Assembly (NCBI GenBank): GCA_947074335.1
Contig: CAMTPG010000054.1
Span: forward strand, 1-11,772
From: an uncultured Parabacteroides sp.
Lineage (GTDB): Bacteria > Bacteroidota > Bacteroidia > Bacteroidales > Tannerellaceae
Direction of reading: 5' to 3'
DNA: 11,772 bases
Below are positions 1 to 7,275 of this stretch, in pieces (within the stretch, counting starts at the first letter, position 1; each line of letters starts with the position of its first letter). The notes under the pieces were generated by a model, which saw nothing but the letters and a program-made list of their open reading frames with translations, ran no database searches and had not been told where the DNA came from. The position numbers were made by a program, and so were the translations under genes.

Positions 1-465
1 GCTCTGGCAAATAAAGATCTTGGATTTCTGCCCGGCGATGAGAAACAAAAAATCCAGCCCTATATGCAACCATTATTTGATAATCTGAATGTAATTCGTA
101 ATCAGTTTTCGCCCGGCAGTCCGGATGTGCGTAAAATAGAAGATCTGCAAAAGAATAATCAGCTGGTGATTGAGGCACTGGCTTATATTCGCGGTCGCAG
201 TTTATCCGAAACATTCTGTATCATCGACGAGGCGCAAAACCTGACTCCACACGAAGTGAAAACAATCATCACCCGCGCAGGCGAAGGCACAAAAATGGTT
301 TTCACCGGCGATATACAGCAAATTGATTCACCTTATCTGGATGCACAAAGTAACGGACTGGCTTATATGATTGATAAAATGAAAGGCCAGGAGCTGTTTG
401 CCCACATTAATCTGATTAAGGGAGAACGTAGTCCGCTGTCGGAACTGGCCTCTAATATTTTATGA
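1..465 (+). CDS. PhoH-family ATPase, C-terminal part (5' end outside window)
   Basis: The frame is open from the first base and ends in TGA, giving the last 154 residues of a larger protein. The visible part carries GFLPGD near residue 8, a Walker B-like FCIIDEAQN at about 72-80, and TRAGEGTKMVFTGD at about 91-104 followed by a QID motif. This set is typical of the PhoH/YlaK P-loop ATPase family. In Bacteroidota the full protein is usually about 430 residues, with an N-terminal PIN nuclease domain ahead of the ATPase; that part and the Walker A motif lie left of the window, so the PIN fusion is inferred. Likely a cytoplasmic, RNA-related ATPase; the precise substrate is not established for the family. 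A bidirectional terminator follows about 105 bases downstream. Confident of the family, less of the role. Confidence 0.9.
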   Translation, partial: ALANKDLGFLPGDEKQKIQPYMQPLFDNLNVIRNQFSPGSPDVRKIEDLQKNNQLVIEALAYIRGRSLSETFCIIDEAQNLTPHEVKTIITRAGEGTKMVFTGDIQQIDSPYLDAQSNGLAYMIDKMKGQELFAHINLIKGERSPLSELASNIL

Positions 466-570
466 TTTGATGATTTGTCTGTTTATTTTAAAAGCAGAAT
501 AAAAGAACACTCCCGGTTATTGCTATTATTTACTTTTTCGCTTCAGCCGGATAATAGCATTTTATAAATA

Positions 571-610
571 AAGCCCGAAAATCTGCTACTTTCAGATTTT
601 CGGGCTTTTA
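571..610. terminator. Strong bidirectional intrinsic terminator between the PhoH and acyltransferase genes
   Basis: A perfect 15-bp inverted repeat (571-585 pairs with 593-607) encloses a 7-base loop. The right arm runs into TTTT at 606-609, and an A-rich flank lies on the left, so a U-tract follows the hairpin on either strand. It sits between two convergent genes, where one element can end both transcripts. Confidence 0.88.
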
Positions 611-628
611 GCTTTAATATTGATATTT

Positions 629-650
629 AAACAGACTCATTCTGTTTTTT
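629..650. terminator. Weak terminator-like hairpin, AT-rich
   Basis: AAACAGA (629-635) pairs with TCTGTTT (641-647) around a 5-base loop and runs into T residues. Only two of the seven pairs are G-C, so it is weak. A related 8-bp inverted repeat, AACAGATT (671-678) with AATCTGTT (708-715), lies nearer the end of the acyltransferase gene. Either could assist termination of that gene on the minus strand. This is a structural reading only. Confidence 0.35.
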
Positions 651-724
651 ATTTACTATAATTTGAAAACAACAGATTCATCTAAAACTATAATTGTGAT
701 CCTGGACAATCTGTTTTTTGCATA

Positions 725-1837
725 TTATACTTTCAGGAATACCTTCTTTTTAAAGAGGAAATAAAGGAAGAACCAGCAAACCAGAATGTAGGCAATGGCA
801 CTTCCGAAGGGCTGGGCTGTTTCGGGCAACAGACCGATGGTTCCGCCAAAAATCTTTTCGGATGTAAACGAGAAGCGCACAAAAGCCTGAGCCAGATAGA
901 TAGTGATGGAATTCATACCGATTACGGTAAAGAAGAGTGTCCATCGGCGCAGTTCCAATACATCGATGATAAAATAGAAAAGTAAAAAGATCCAGATGGA
1001 ATAGGCACCGACCACACAGACAAATGAGCTTGTCCAGAGATTTTTATTAATCGGGAAAACAAGCGACCAAAGCAATCCCACAACCAGCAGAAAAGCACCG
1101 GTAACAAACATAATCAGCATACGTCGTTTATCACTGTAATCCTCTTTCTTAATAATTTCGCCGGTCAACATACCCAGCAATGCCGTGGCAATAGCAGGCA
1201 CGGTTGATAATAATCCTTCGGGATCGTGCACTTTCAGATGCAGACGTCCGGGCATAAAGAGCCGGTCGATATAACCTACCAGCGAACCTTCCATTTCGTA
1301 AACGCCGGTACCGGCCGGCGCATCGGGTGCCGGAATAAAACCAATTAACAGCCAGTATCCCACCAGAATAGCTGCGGTTATCCAAATGCGCCCGCGTGTT
1401 GTGGTACACATAAACAGTAATGCGGCAAACATCCAGGCCAGACCAATTCGTCCCAGTACACTGCAATAGCGCATGGTTTCGAAATCCCAGTTCAGTAAAC
1501 CGTTATAGATAAAACCCAGAATCACCAGCTTAATGCCACGACGGATTACTTTATTAATAATAGCCTGATTGCTTTTACCGCTTAGTCGCTGTTTTTCGAG
1601 AGAAAAAGGAAAAGAGATTCCCGCAATAAACAGGAACAAGGGGAAAATAGTATCGTGATGTTTTAATCCGTTCCAGCCTACATGATACATCTGATCTGCA
1701 CAAAACTGAAAAAAAGGAATAGGGAATAAATTGCCTAAAGCAATAAAGAAGGCGGCACCACCCATAATAAAGAGCATATCGAAACCGCGAAGCGCATCCA
1801 GCGACATCAGACGCCGGGGTTGATTTTGTTTTTCCAT
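725..1837 (-). CDS. DUF5009 / heparan-alpha-glucosaminide N-acetyltransferase-like membrane protein
   Basis: A 370-residue multi-pass inner-membrane protein. The N-terminus reads RRLMSLDALRGFDM, the hallmark opening of the DUF5009/HGSNAT-like acyltransferase group. It is followed by a conserved H-D-x2-FPLFLFIAG-type segment at about residues 72-87. Roughly ten hydrophobic segments follow to the C-terminus, with a basic tail (KKK). Related proteins move an acyl group across the membrane onto a sugar; the substrate here cannot be read. I chose the ATG at 1837 although the frame is open to 1948, because homology begins just after it and a good promoter -7 box lies at 1878-1885, inside the longer frame. 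No strong Shine-Dalgarno is seen, as is usual in Bacteroidota. It is convergent with the PhoH gene and divergent from the oxidoreductase operon, so probably monocistronic. Confidence 0.85.
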   Translation of the reverse strand: MEKQNQPRRLMSLDALRGFDMLFIMGGAAFFIALGNLFPIPFFQFCADQMYHVGWNGLKHHDTIFPLFLFIAGISFPFSLEKQRLSGKSNQAIINKVIRRGIKLVILGFIYNGLLNWDFETMRYCSVLGRIGLAWMFAALLFMCTTTRGRIWITAAILVGYWLLIGFIPAPDAPAGTGVYEMEGSLVGYIDRLFMPGRLHLKVHDPEGLLSTVPAIATALLGMLTGEIIKKEDYSDKRRMLIMFVTGAFLLVVGLLWSLVFPINKNLWTSSFVCVVGAYSIWIFLLFYFIIDVLELRRWTLFFTVIGMNSITIYLAQAFVRFSFTSEKIFGGTIGLLPETAQPFGSAIAYILVCWFFLYFLFKKKVFLKV

Positions 1838-1877
1838 ATAATAAAACTGACTTAAGTTAGCACATTTGCATTTGTGG

Positions 1878-1912
1878 CAAATATAGAATTTTTCTTTGAA
1901 TCGGGAGACAAA
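1878..1912 (-). promoter_or_regulatory. Bacteroidota-type promoter for the acyltransferase gene
   Basis: On the minus strand a perfect -7 element TATATTTG (1885-1878) has an upstream TTTG (1912-1909) with 23 bases between, close to the known TTTG/TAnnTTTG promoter of this phylum. The predicted transcript starts near 1873 with a leader of about 35 bases. This supports the start codon at 1837. An inverted repeat, ATTTGC/GCAAAT (1864-1869 and 1877-1882), overlaps the -7 box. Confidence 0.6.
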
Positions 1913-2166
1913 CAACAGTCCATTAAACAGAATTGTGCTGCAAAGCATAAACCGAAACCGATAACTGAGATATTGTAAAAATTAAAAACAAAAAAGAATG
2001 CATTTTGTTAAACTTACGGTAATCTACTTACAATTTATAAAAACCGGAATCTGAATTCTGTTTTATTAAGTGCTTTTTGAGTAGCAAAAAGACAAAAAAC
2101 AATTCATTCGACCTGAAAATAATCCCCGATTTATTTGAAAAAAAAATCATTCTTCAAAGTTTTTAT

Positions 2167-2174
2167 TACCTTTG
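2167..2174 (+). promoter_or_regulatory. Probable -7 element of the oxidoreductase operon
   Basis: TACCTTTG fits the Bacteroidota -7 consensus TAnnTTTG exactly and lies 55 bases before the ATG at 2230, giving a leader of roughly 50 bases. A convincing TTTG -33 element is missing at the expected distance; the nearest is at 2134-2137, 29 bases away. The call rests on the -7 box and its position ahead of the first gene of the operon. Confidence 0.5.
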
Positions 2175-2229
2175 GCAATCGCTTGTTAAACGAAAAAGAT
2201 GTTTCATTAGCTTATTAATAATACAAATT

Positions 2230-2457
2230 ATGGCGAAAATAAAAGGAACGGTCGTTGTTAATACGGAGCGTTGCAAAGGATGTAATCTTTGTGTCGTAGC
2301 CTGTCCTTCGGATGTACTTGAGTTACATCCGCGCGAAGTTAACAACAAAGGTTATCACTACGTTTATATGAAAAACCCGGACAATTGTATAGGTTGTGCC
2401 AACTGCGGCATGGTGTGTCCGGACGGATGTTTAACCATCTATAAAGTAAAACTATAA
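2230..2457 (+). CDS. korD: 2-oxoacid:ferredoxin oxidoreductase, delta (ferredoxin-like) subunit
   Basis: A 75-residue bacterial-type ferredoxin with two [4Fe-4S] motifs: CKGCNLCVVACP near residues 15-26 and CIGCANCGMVCP near 53-64. It is the electron-transfer subunit of a Kor/Vor-type complex, passing electrons between the TPP/[4Fe-4S] catalytic core and cytoplasmic ferredoxin. First gene of the operon; the alpha-subunit gene starts 5 bases after its stop. I start it at the ATG at 2230, since the longer in-frame reading from TTG at 2077 adds 51 residues unlike any ferredoxin and would begin upstream of the predicted promoter. The symbol korD follows its place in the operon; a vor-type name is equally possible. 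Confidence 0.9.
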   Translation: MAKIKGTVVVNTERCKGCNLCVVACPSDVLELHPREVNNKGYHYVYMKNPDNCIGCANCGMVCPDGCLTIYKVKL

Positions 2458-2462
2458 CTCTT

Positions 2463-3539
2463 ATGGCTGAAGAAATAAAACTCATGAAAGGGAACGAAGC
2501 CATTGCTCATGCGGCTATCCGCTATGGAGTAGATGGTTATTTCGGTTACCCGATTACTCCGCAATCGGAGATTCTCGAAACATTAATGGTAGAAAAACCC
2601 TGGGAATCGACCGGCATGGTTGTTTTGCAGGCCGAAAGTGAAGTGGCAGCCATCAATATGGTGTATGGCGGTGCCGGTACCGGAAAACGGGTGATGACCT
2701 CTTCATCGAGTCCGGGTATCAGTCTGAAGCAGGAAGGCGTTTCGTATCTGGCAGGTGCCGATCTGCCCTGTCTGATTGTAAATGTGATGCGTGGCGGTCC
2801 GGGACTGGGTACCATCCAACCCAGTCAGGCTGACTATTTCCAGACAGTAAAAGGCGGTGGTCATGGTGATTACCGGCTTATTACACTGGCACCTTCATCG
2901 GTACAGGAAATGGCCGATTTTGTAGGACTTGGTTTTGATCTGGCTTTTAAATATAATAATCCGGCGATTATTCTGGCAGATGGTATTATCGGTCAGATGA
3001 TGGAAAAAGTAGTTCTGCCTTCGCAACGTCCGCGCAAAACCGAAGCAGAGATTATAGCCGATTCACCCTGGGCTACTTATGGTAAGAAAGAGCGTAAGCG
3101 CAATGTGATTACTTCGCTCGAACTGGATCCTGAATCCATGGAACAAAATAACATCCGCTTTCAGGAAAAATACAGACGCATTGAAGAAAATGAAGTGCGT
3201 TACGAAGAGTTTGAATGTGAGGATGCAGAATATCTGCTGGTTGCATTCGGATCATCTGCACGTATTTGCCAGAAAGTGGTGGAAAATGCACGTGCAGAAG
3301 GAATTAAACTGGGACTGTTGCGTCCGATCACTTTATGGCCTTTCCCCACAAAAGCAATTCAGGATTTTGCCAATCGCGTAAAAGGTATTTTATCGGTCGA
3401 ACTGAATGCCGGTCAGATGGTGGAAGATATCCGTCTGGCAGTGAACGGGAAGATTAAAGTGGAACATTTCGGCAGATTAGGCGGCATCGTCTTTACGCCG
3501 GATGAAATTCTTGAAGCGTTAAAAGAAAAAATAATCTGA
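2463..3539 (+). CDS. korA: 2-oxoacid:ferredoxin oxidoreductase, alpha subunit (KorA/VorB-like)
   Basis: A 358-residue catalytic subunit. The N-terminal pyrimidine-binding half includes GYPITPQSE at about 28-36, which helps bind TPP and the 2-oxoacid, then an SSSSPG stretch near 80-84 and GGPGLGT at 111-117. The C-terminal part, from about residue 230, resembles the transketolase C-terminal domain. With the beta, gamma and delta subunits it carries out CoA- and ferredoxin-dependent oxidative decarboxylation of a 2-oxoacid to an acyl-CoA, or the reverse carboxylation. Bacteroidales homologues are often labelled VorB (3-methyl-2-oxobutanoate) or KorA (2-oxoglutarate); sequence alone does not let me choose. 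It follows the ferredoxin gene by 5 bases and precedes a small membrane-protein gene by 2 bases, pointing to tight co-translation. Length is usual for the family. Confidence 0.93.
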   Translation: MAEEIKLMKGNEAIAHAAIRYGVDGYFGYPITPQSEILETLMVEKPWESTGMVVLQAESEVAAINMVYGGAGTGKRVMTSSSSPGISLKQEGVSYLAGADLPCLIVNVMRGGPGLGTIQPSQADYFQTVKGGGHGDYRLITLAPSSVQEMADFVGLGFDLAFKYNNPAIILADGIIGQMMEKVVLPSQRPRKTEAEIIADSPWATYGKKERKRNVITSLELDPESMEQNNIRFQEKYRRIEENEVRYEEFECEDAEYLLVAFGSSARICQKVVENARAEGIKLGLLRPITLWPFPTKAIQDFANRVKGILSVELNAGQMVEDIRLAVNGKIKVEHFGRLGGIVFTPDEILEALKEKII

Positions 3540-3541
3540 TT

Positions 3542-3715
3542 ATGCACAGAGGAAGTAAAGCGGATACGATATTGACCTGGATTTTTCTGGCACTGGCCGT
3601 AGCAGCGGTAATTTGTTATTTTGCGTTGCCTGCTAACCGCTTACCGTTTATGTATTGCGGGGGTGCAGCCATTGTTTTGCGACTGGTTCAATATCTGATA
3701 CGATTCATAAATTAA
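3542..3715 (+). CDS. Small two-helix membrane protein inside the oxidoreductase operon
   Basis: An open frame of 57 residues from ATG at 3542 to TAA at 3713-3715. It begins 2 bases after the alpha-subunit stop and ends 10 bases before the beta-subunit ATG, filling a gap that would otherwise separate two subunits of one enzyme. The protein has a short basic N-terminus (HRGSK), a hydrophobic stretch at about 10-29 ending in an LPANRLP turn, and a second stretch at about 36-55 containing CGGAA. This reads as two transmembrane helices in a hairpin. I do not recognise a family. Position suggests co-expression with the complex and perhaps membrane tethering or assembly, but that is inference. The tight fit on both sides and the unbroken frame argue that it is a real gene. 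Confidence 0.72.
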   Translation: MHRGSKADTILTWIFLALAVAAVICYFALPANRLPFMYCGGAAIVLRLVQYLIRFIN

Positions 3716-3725
3716 TTTAGAAGTT

Positions 3726-4490
3726 ATGGAACTCAACGAAATAATTAAACCGGAAAATCTGGCTTACGATAAACCAAGATTGATGAATGATAATCCGATG
3801 CACTACTGCCCTGGATGCAGTCACGGAGTTATCCATAAATTGATTGCCGAAGTGGTAGACGAAATGGGACTGGAAGATAAAACCATTGGCGTATCGCCGG
3901 TGGGTTGTGCCGTTTTTGCCTACAACTATATTGATGTAGACTGGATTGAGGCGGCTCACGGACGTGCGCCGGCCGTGGCTACAGCGATCAAACGACTAAA
4001 TCCGGACAAGATGGTATTTACCTATCAGGGCGACGGTGACCTGGCTGCTATCGGTACAGCCGAAACTATTCATGCGGCTAACCGCGGCGAAAACATTGTT
4101 ATTGTATTTGTAAATAATGCAATCTATGGTATGACCGGCGGACAGATGGCTCCCACTACACTCGAAGGCATGCCTACGGCAACCTGCCCTTACGGTCGCG
4201 ATATTGCACTAAACGGCTATCCGCTGAAAATCGGTAATTTGCTGGCTCAGCTGGAAGGCACCTGTCTGGTAACACGCCAGAGTGTACATACGGCGGCGGC
4301 TGTTCGTAAAGCTAAAAAGATGCTTCGCAAAGCCTTCGAAAATGCCATGGCCGGCAAAGGAACTTCGGTGGTTGAATTTGTATCAACCTGTTCGTCAGGC
4401 TGGAAAATGACGCCCGAAAAAGCAAATACCTGGATGGTGGATAATATGTTTCCTTTCTATCCGCTGGGCGATTTGAAAAATGTAGAATAA
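3726..4490 (+). CDS. korB: 2-oxoacid:ferredoxin oxidoreductase, beta subunit (TPP-binding)
   Basis: A 254-residue subunit that binds the diphosphate end of TPP with Mg2+. The TPP motif is clear: GDGDLAAIG at 102-110, then NN at 130-131 and YGMTGGQ at 134-140. CPGC at 28-31, with C61 and C222, could supply the cysteines for the single [4Fe-4S] cluster that Kor-type beta subunits carry; that assignment follows family knowledge. It pairs with the alpha subunit to complete the active site in the cytoplasm. The gene lies between the small membrane-protein gene and the gamma-subunit gene, with an 18-base gap downstream. Length and motifs are normal for the family, with no missing catalytic residue that I can see. 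Confidence 0.93.
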   Translation: MELNEIIKPENLAYDKPRLMNDNPMHYCPGCSHGVIHKLIAEVVDEMGLEDKTIGVSPVGCAVFAYNYIDVDWIEAAHGRAPAVATAIKRLNPDKMVFTYQGDGDLAAIGTAETIHAANRGENIVIVFVNNAIYGMTGGQMAPTTLEGMPTATCPYGRDIALNGYPLKIGNLLAQLEGTCLVTRQSVHTAAAVRKAKKMLRKAFENAMAGKGTSVVEFVSTCSSGWKMTPEKANTWMVDNMFPFYPLGDLKNVE

Positions 4491-4508
4491 TTTAAGACAG
4501 GAATTTGT

Positions 4509-5051
4509 ATGAAAAAAGAAATTATAATTGCAGGTTTCGGCGGACAGGGCGTTTTATCGATGGGCAAAATCTTAGCCTATTCGGGATTAATGGAAGGCAA
4601 AGAGGTGAGCTGGATGCCATCGTACGGACCTGAACAGCGTGGCGGAACAGCCAATGTAACAGTTATTCTGAGCGACGACCGGATCAGTTCGCCTGTTTTA
4701 AATGAATATGATATTGCCATTATTCTGAATCAGCCTTCGATGGATAAATTTGAGAATAAGGTAAAAAAAGGCGGTATTTTAATTTACGACGGTTATGGAA
4801 TCCATACACCGGTAAAACGTGATGATATCCGGATATACCGTATCGATGCTATGGATGCTGCTACCGAAATGAAGAATGAAAAGGTTTTCAATATGCTGAT
4901 ACTTGGCGGATTACTCAAAGTATGCCCCATGGTTAAGCTGGAAAATGTGCTTTTGGGCTTAAAGAAATCCTTGCCGGAAAGACATCATAAATTGCTTCCG
5001 ATGAATGAAGAAGCCATAAAAAAAGGTATGCAGATTATCCAACAGGTATAA
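4509..5051 (+). CDS. korC: 2-oxoacid:ferredoxin oxidoreductase, gamma subunit
   Basis: A 180-residue gamma subunit. It opens with the family's glycine-rich IIIAGFGGQGV (about 5-15) and continues with SYGPEQRGG (about 38-46), both strongly conserved in Kor/Por/Vor gamma subunits. By family knowledge this domain helps bind coenzyme A and close the active site. Last gene of the operon: the beta subunit ends 18 bases upstream, and an intrinsic terminator begins about 45 bases downstream. A weak purine-rich stretch (acagga) lies about 8 bases before the ATG. With the other three subunits the complex is complete, so the enzyme is probably functional. Confidence 0.93.
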   Translation: MKKEIIIAGFGGQGVLSMGKILAYSGLMEGKEVSWMPSYGPEQRGGTANVTVILSDDRISSPVLNEYDIAIILNQPSMDKFENKVKKGGILIYDGYGIHTPVKRDDIRIYRIDAMDAATEMKNEKVFNMLILGGLLKVCPMVKLENVLLGLKKSLPERHHKLLPMNEEAIKKGMQIIQQV

Positions 5052-5096
5052 TCTTGTAAAATGAAAGATATAATCTTCTAAAAAGAATATAAAGAT

Positions 5097-5127
5097 GGGC
5101 GTTTCTATTTCACGGGACGCCCTTTTT
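5097..5127 (+). terminator. Intrinsic terminator of the oxidoreductase operon
   Basis: GGGCGTTTC (5097-5105) pairs with GGGACGCCC (5114-5122), a 9-bp stem including two G-U pairs and an 8-base loop, followed directly by TTTTT (5123-5127). It lies 45 bases after the gamma-subunit stop. The porin promoter's -7 box starts 5 bases after the T run. Confidence 0.85.
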
Positions 5128-5131
5128 ATTA

Positions 5132-5139
5132 TATCTTTG
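5132..5139 (+). promoter_or_regulatory. -7 element of the porin gene, giving a nearly leaderless transcript
   Basis: TATCTTTG matches the Bacteroidota consensus TAnnTTTG. It ends only 6 bases before the porin ATG at 5146, so transcription would start at or within a few bases of the start codon. No TTTG lies at the -33 position, which falls inside the preceding terminator hairpin. The placement also argues against a start at 5095. Confidence 0.55.
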
Positions 5140-5145
5140 TGGCTT

Positions 5146-7242
5146 ATGAAGTATTGTTTACATATCATATTATTACTATTTATCGCTTCTTCTGTTCATG
5201 CCCAACGTCAGCCGGGAAGCGGTAAGGGATTTTCCCTGAGTAATCTGTCATCAGCCCGAAAAGAAATTCCGGATAGTCTGCTTACGCCCGACAGCTCTAC
5301 AATCAATAATAAACGCATTACGGCTTATCGCCTGTCTCCGTTGGTTACACCTTATGTGGCGCCCATGGATACGCATCAGTTGAATTTTGCGAATACCACT
5401 TTAGTTGAATCAAAATCGCTGGCAGTGGGATATTTGGGAAATGTGGGATCTGCTGCCCAGAGTAAAATATTTTCGGAACGGAAAGAAGCACGCGATTTTA
5501 TTTTTGCCGATCCTTATGATTATTATATCATAGATCCGCGCAATGCCGAATATTTCAATACAAAAATCCCCTATACTTTGGTTTCATATACCACTGAAGG
5601 TGGTGGCGATAGCCGGAATGAACGGTTAAAAGCGCTGCTGACTATGAATTTCGGTAAAAAATGGAATGCAGGTGGCGAGTTGGATTATATCTATAGTCGC
5701 GGACAATATAAAAATAACGGAAATAAATTATTAAGTTATCGTTTGTTTGCCAGCTATAATTCGGATAAACTGGACACTTACTTTTTTCTTAGTAATTATA
5801 ATTTCATTAATCACGAGAATGGTGGTATCGCTAACGATTCGATCATTACGCATCCCGACGAATATTTTGGCGGAGGCAACAGACAAAATAATGACCCGAA
5901 AACTTATGATGTCCGCTATCAGACAAAAGCCTGGAACCGTATCCGCGGTAAGCAATATTTCGCTGCCCAGCGATATAATCTGGGATTTTATCGCGAAGTT
6001 GCCGGAACGGCTGATTCGCTGGGACAGGTTCAGAAAGTATTCATTCCGGTTTCAAGTATTTCACATTCCATGGAATACATTGATAATACCAGAAAATTTA
6101 TTACCGAAGAAGGTACGAATCTAAACCAAAACTACCTGAATCCGGATGGTGATCCGCGTGTATTCGGGCTTATAACCAATGTTGATGATCGAACCTCTTA
6201 CTGGAATTTAAGAAATACACTGGCTTTATCTATGCGCGAAGGATTTCAGGATTGGGCCAAGTTCGGTATTACCGCATTTATCACAACCGATAAAAGAAAA
6301 TATGAACTACCGGCTGCCATTCCCGGATTAAGCTATAATCCGGTTTACGGAAGCGGTGTTAATGCACAGCCTTCAACATTGAACTTCCCTTTAAAACAGG
6401 TATATGATGAGTTTTCTACTTATATCGGTGCTGAGATTGCAAAGCAACAGGGTAATATTTTAACCTACAATGCCCGCGGCGAATTATGTGTAATTGGCGA
6501 TGATATTGGTGAATTCCGTATCAACGGAGATTTGCAGACCCGTTTTAAATTATTCAACAAAGAGGCATCTGTGAGTGCCGAAGGTTATTTTAAAAATATC
6601 ACACCGGCATTTTATCTGCGTCATTTTCATTCAAAATATTTCTGGTGGGATAATAATCTGGATAAAATGCAACAATTTTATGCCGGAGCCCGCGTGAATA
6701 TCGAATCGACAAAGACGCAGTTATCTGCAGGCGTGGAAAGTATTCAGAAATATGTTTATATTAATGAATCGGGAGTACCGGTTCAGAAAAACGGGAATGT
6801 ACAGGTAATCTCGGCACGATTGAATCAAAATTTCAGATATCGGGCTTTCGGCTGGGAAAATGAACTGGCTTATCAGTTAACCAGTGACAAGGAGGTTTTG
6901 CCGCTTCCCCAATTAAGTTTATATTCTAATATGTATCTGGATTTTAAGCTGGTAAAAGTTTTATCAATTCAGTTAGGTGCCAATCTGTATTATAATACAG
7001 CTTATCATGCACCGTATTATGAACCGGCTACCCAGCAATTTCAGTTGCAAAAGGATTTAAAAATCGGAGGATATCCGTTAATTAATGCCTATGTAAACTT
7101 TAATCTTAAACAGGCCCGCTTCTTTGTAATGGCTTATAATCTGAGTCAGAAGTTTGTAGAACCCAATTACTTCTCACTGGCACATTATCCCTTAAACCCG
7201 ATGGTTGTAAAAATGGGTATTGCCGTGACATTCAATAATTAA
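5146..7242 (+). CDS. Putative outer-membrane porin (Bacteroidota Porin_10-like)
   Basis: A 698-residue secreted protein. The first 19 residues form a signal peptide (MKYCLHIILLLFIASSVHA, cut before Gln20). The mature part is rich in alternating polar and aromatic residues with many Tyr, Asn and Phe, and ends in GIAVTFNN, as expected of an outer-membrane beta-barrel. Segments such as IIDPRNAEYFNTKIPYT and TTEGGG near the first third match my memory of Bacteroidota proteins labelled 'putative porin'. It probably lets small solutes cross the outer membrane; the solute is unknown. I start it at 5146 because the longer reading from 5095 begins inside the upstream terminator and would bury the signal peptide. 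The next gene begins 33 bases later with no terminator between, so the two are probably co-transcribed. Confidence 0.82.
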   Translation: MKYCLHIILLLFIASSVHAQRQPGSGKGFSLSNLSSARKEIPDSLLTPDSSTINNKRITAYRLSPLVTPYVAPMDTHQLNFANTTLVESKSLAVGYLGNVGSAAQSKIFSERKEARDFIFADPYDYYIIDPRNAEYFNTKIPYTLVSYTTEGGGDSRNERLKALLTMNFGKKWNAGGELDYIYSRGQYKNNGNKLLSYRLFASYNSDKLDTYFFLSNYNFINHENGGIANDSIITHPDEYFGGGNRQNNDPKTYDVRYQTKAWNRIRGKQYFAAQRYNLGFYREVAGTADSLGQVQKVFIPVSSISHSMEYIDNTRKFITEEGTNLNQNYLNPDGDPRVFGLITNVDDRTSYWNLRNTLALSMREGFQDWAKFGITAFITTDKRKYELPAAIPGLSYNPVYGSGVNAQPSTLNFPLKQVYDEFSTYIGAEIAKQQGNILTYNARGELCVIGDDIGEFRINGDLQTRFKLFNKEASVSAEGYFKNITPAFYLRHFHSKYFWWDNNLDKMQQFYAGARVNIESTKTQLSAGVESIQKYVYINESGVPVQKNGNVQVISARLNQNFRYRAFGWENELAYQLTSDKEVLPLPQLSLYSNMYLDFKLVKVLSIQLGANLYYNTAYHAPYYEPATQQFQLQKDLKIGGYPLINAYVNFNLKQARFFVMAYNLSQKFVEPNYFSLAHYPLNPMVVKMGIAVTFNN

Positions 7243-7268
7243 ACCAGAACATGACATTTAATAATTAA
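7226..7268 (+). repeat. 17-base imperfect direct repeat at the end of the porin gene
   Basis: The last codons of the porin (7226-7242, TGACATTCAATAATTAA) recur 26 bases downstream at 7252-7268 with one C-to-T change. The second copy lies in the gap before the next gene and, with the A in front, would read ATG-ACA-TTT-AAT-AAT-TAA. This looks like a small local duplication. Confidence 0.75.
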
Positions 7269-7275
7269 CCGAGAT

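Larger units (their letters stand above)
1838..2229. other. Divergent intergenic region, 392 bases
   Basis: An AT-rich stretch between the acyltransferase gene (leftward) and the oxidoreductase operon (rightward). It holds one outward promoter near each end. The centre, about 1950-2130, contains A and T runs but no gene, RNA or extended repeat that I can support. An in-frame extension of the ferredoxin gene back to TTG at 2077 exists but has no ferredoxin-like sequence, so I treat it as non-coding. Confidence 0.6.

Noticed and set aside
521..559. 9-bp inverted repeat TGCTATTAT/ATAATAGCA after the PhoH gene
   Set aside because: The loop is 21 bases and the stem is AT-rich; the much stronger terminator at 571-610 explains termination.
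1838..1948. N-terminal extension of the acyltransferase to 1948
   Set aside because: The 37 extra residues do not look like the family, and the best promoter -7 box lies inside this stretch, so it is upstream non-coding sequence.
2077..2229. N-terminal extension of the ferredoxin subunit from TTG at 2077
   Set aside because: The added residues have no ferredoxin character, the start is TTG, and a TACCTTTG promoter element lies within it at 2167-2174.
5095..5145. Longer porin reading from ATG at 5095
   Set aside because: It would begin inside the oxidoreductase terminator and place 17 residues before a clean signal peptide.
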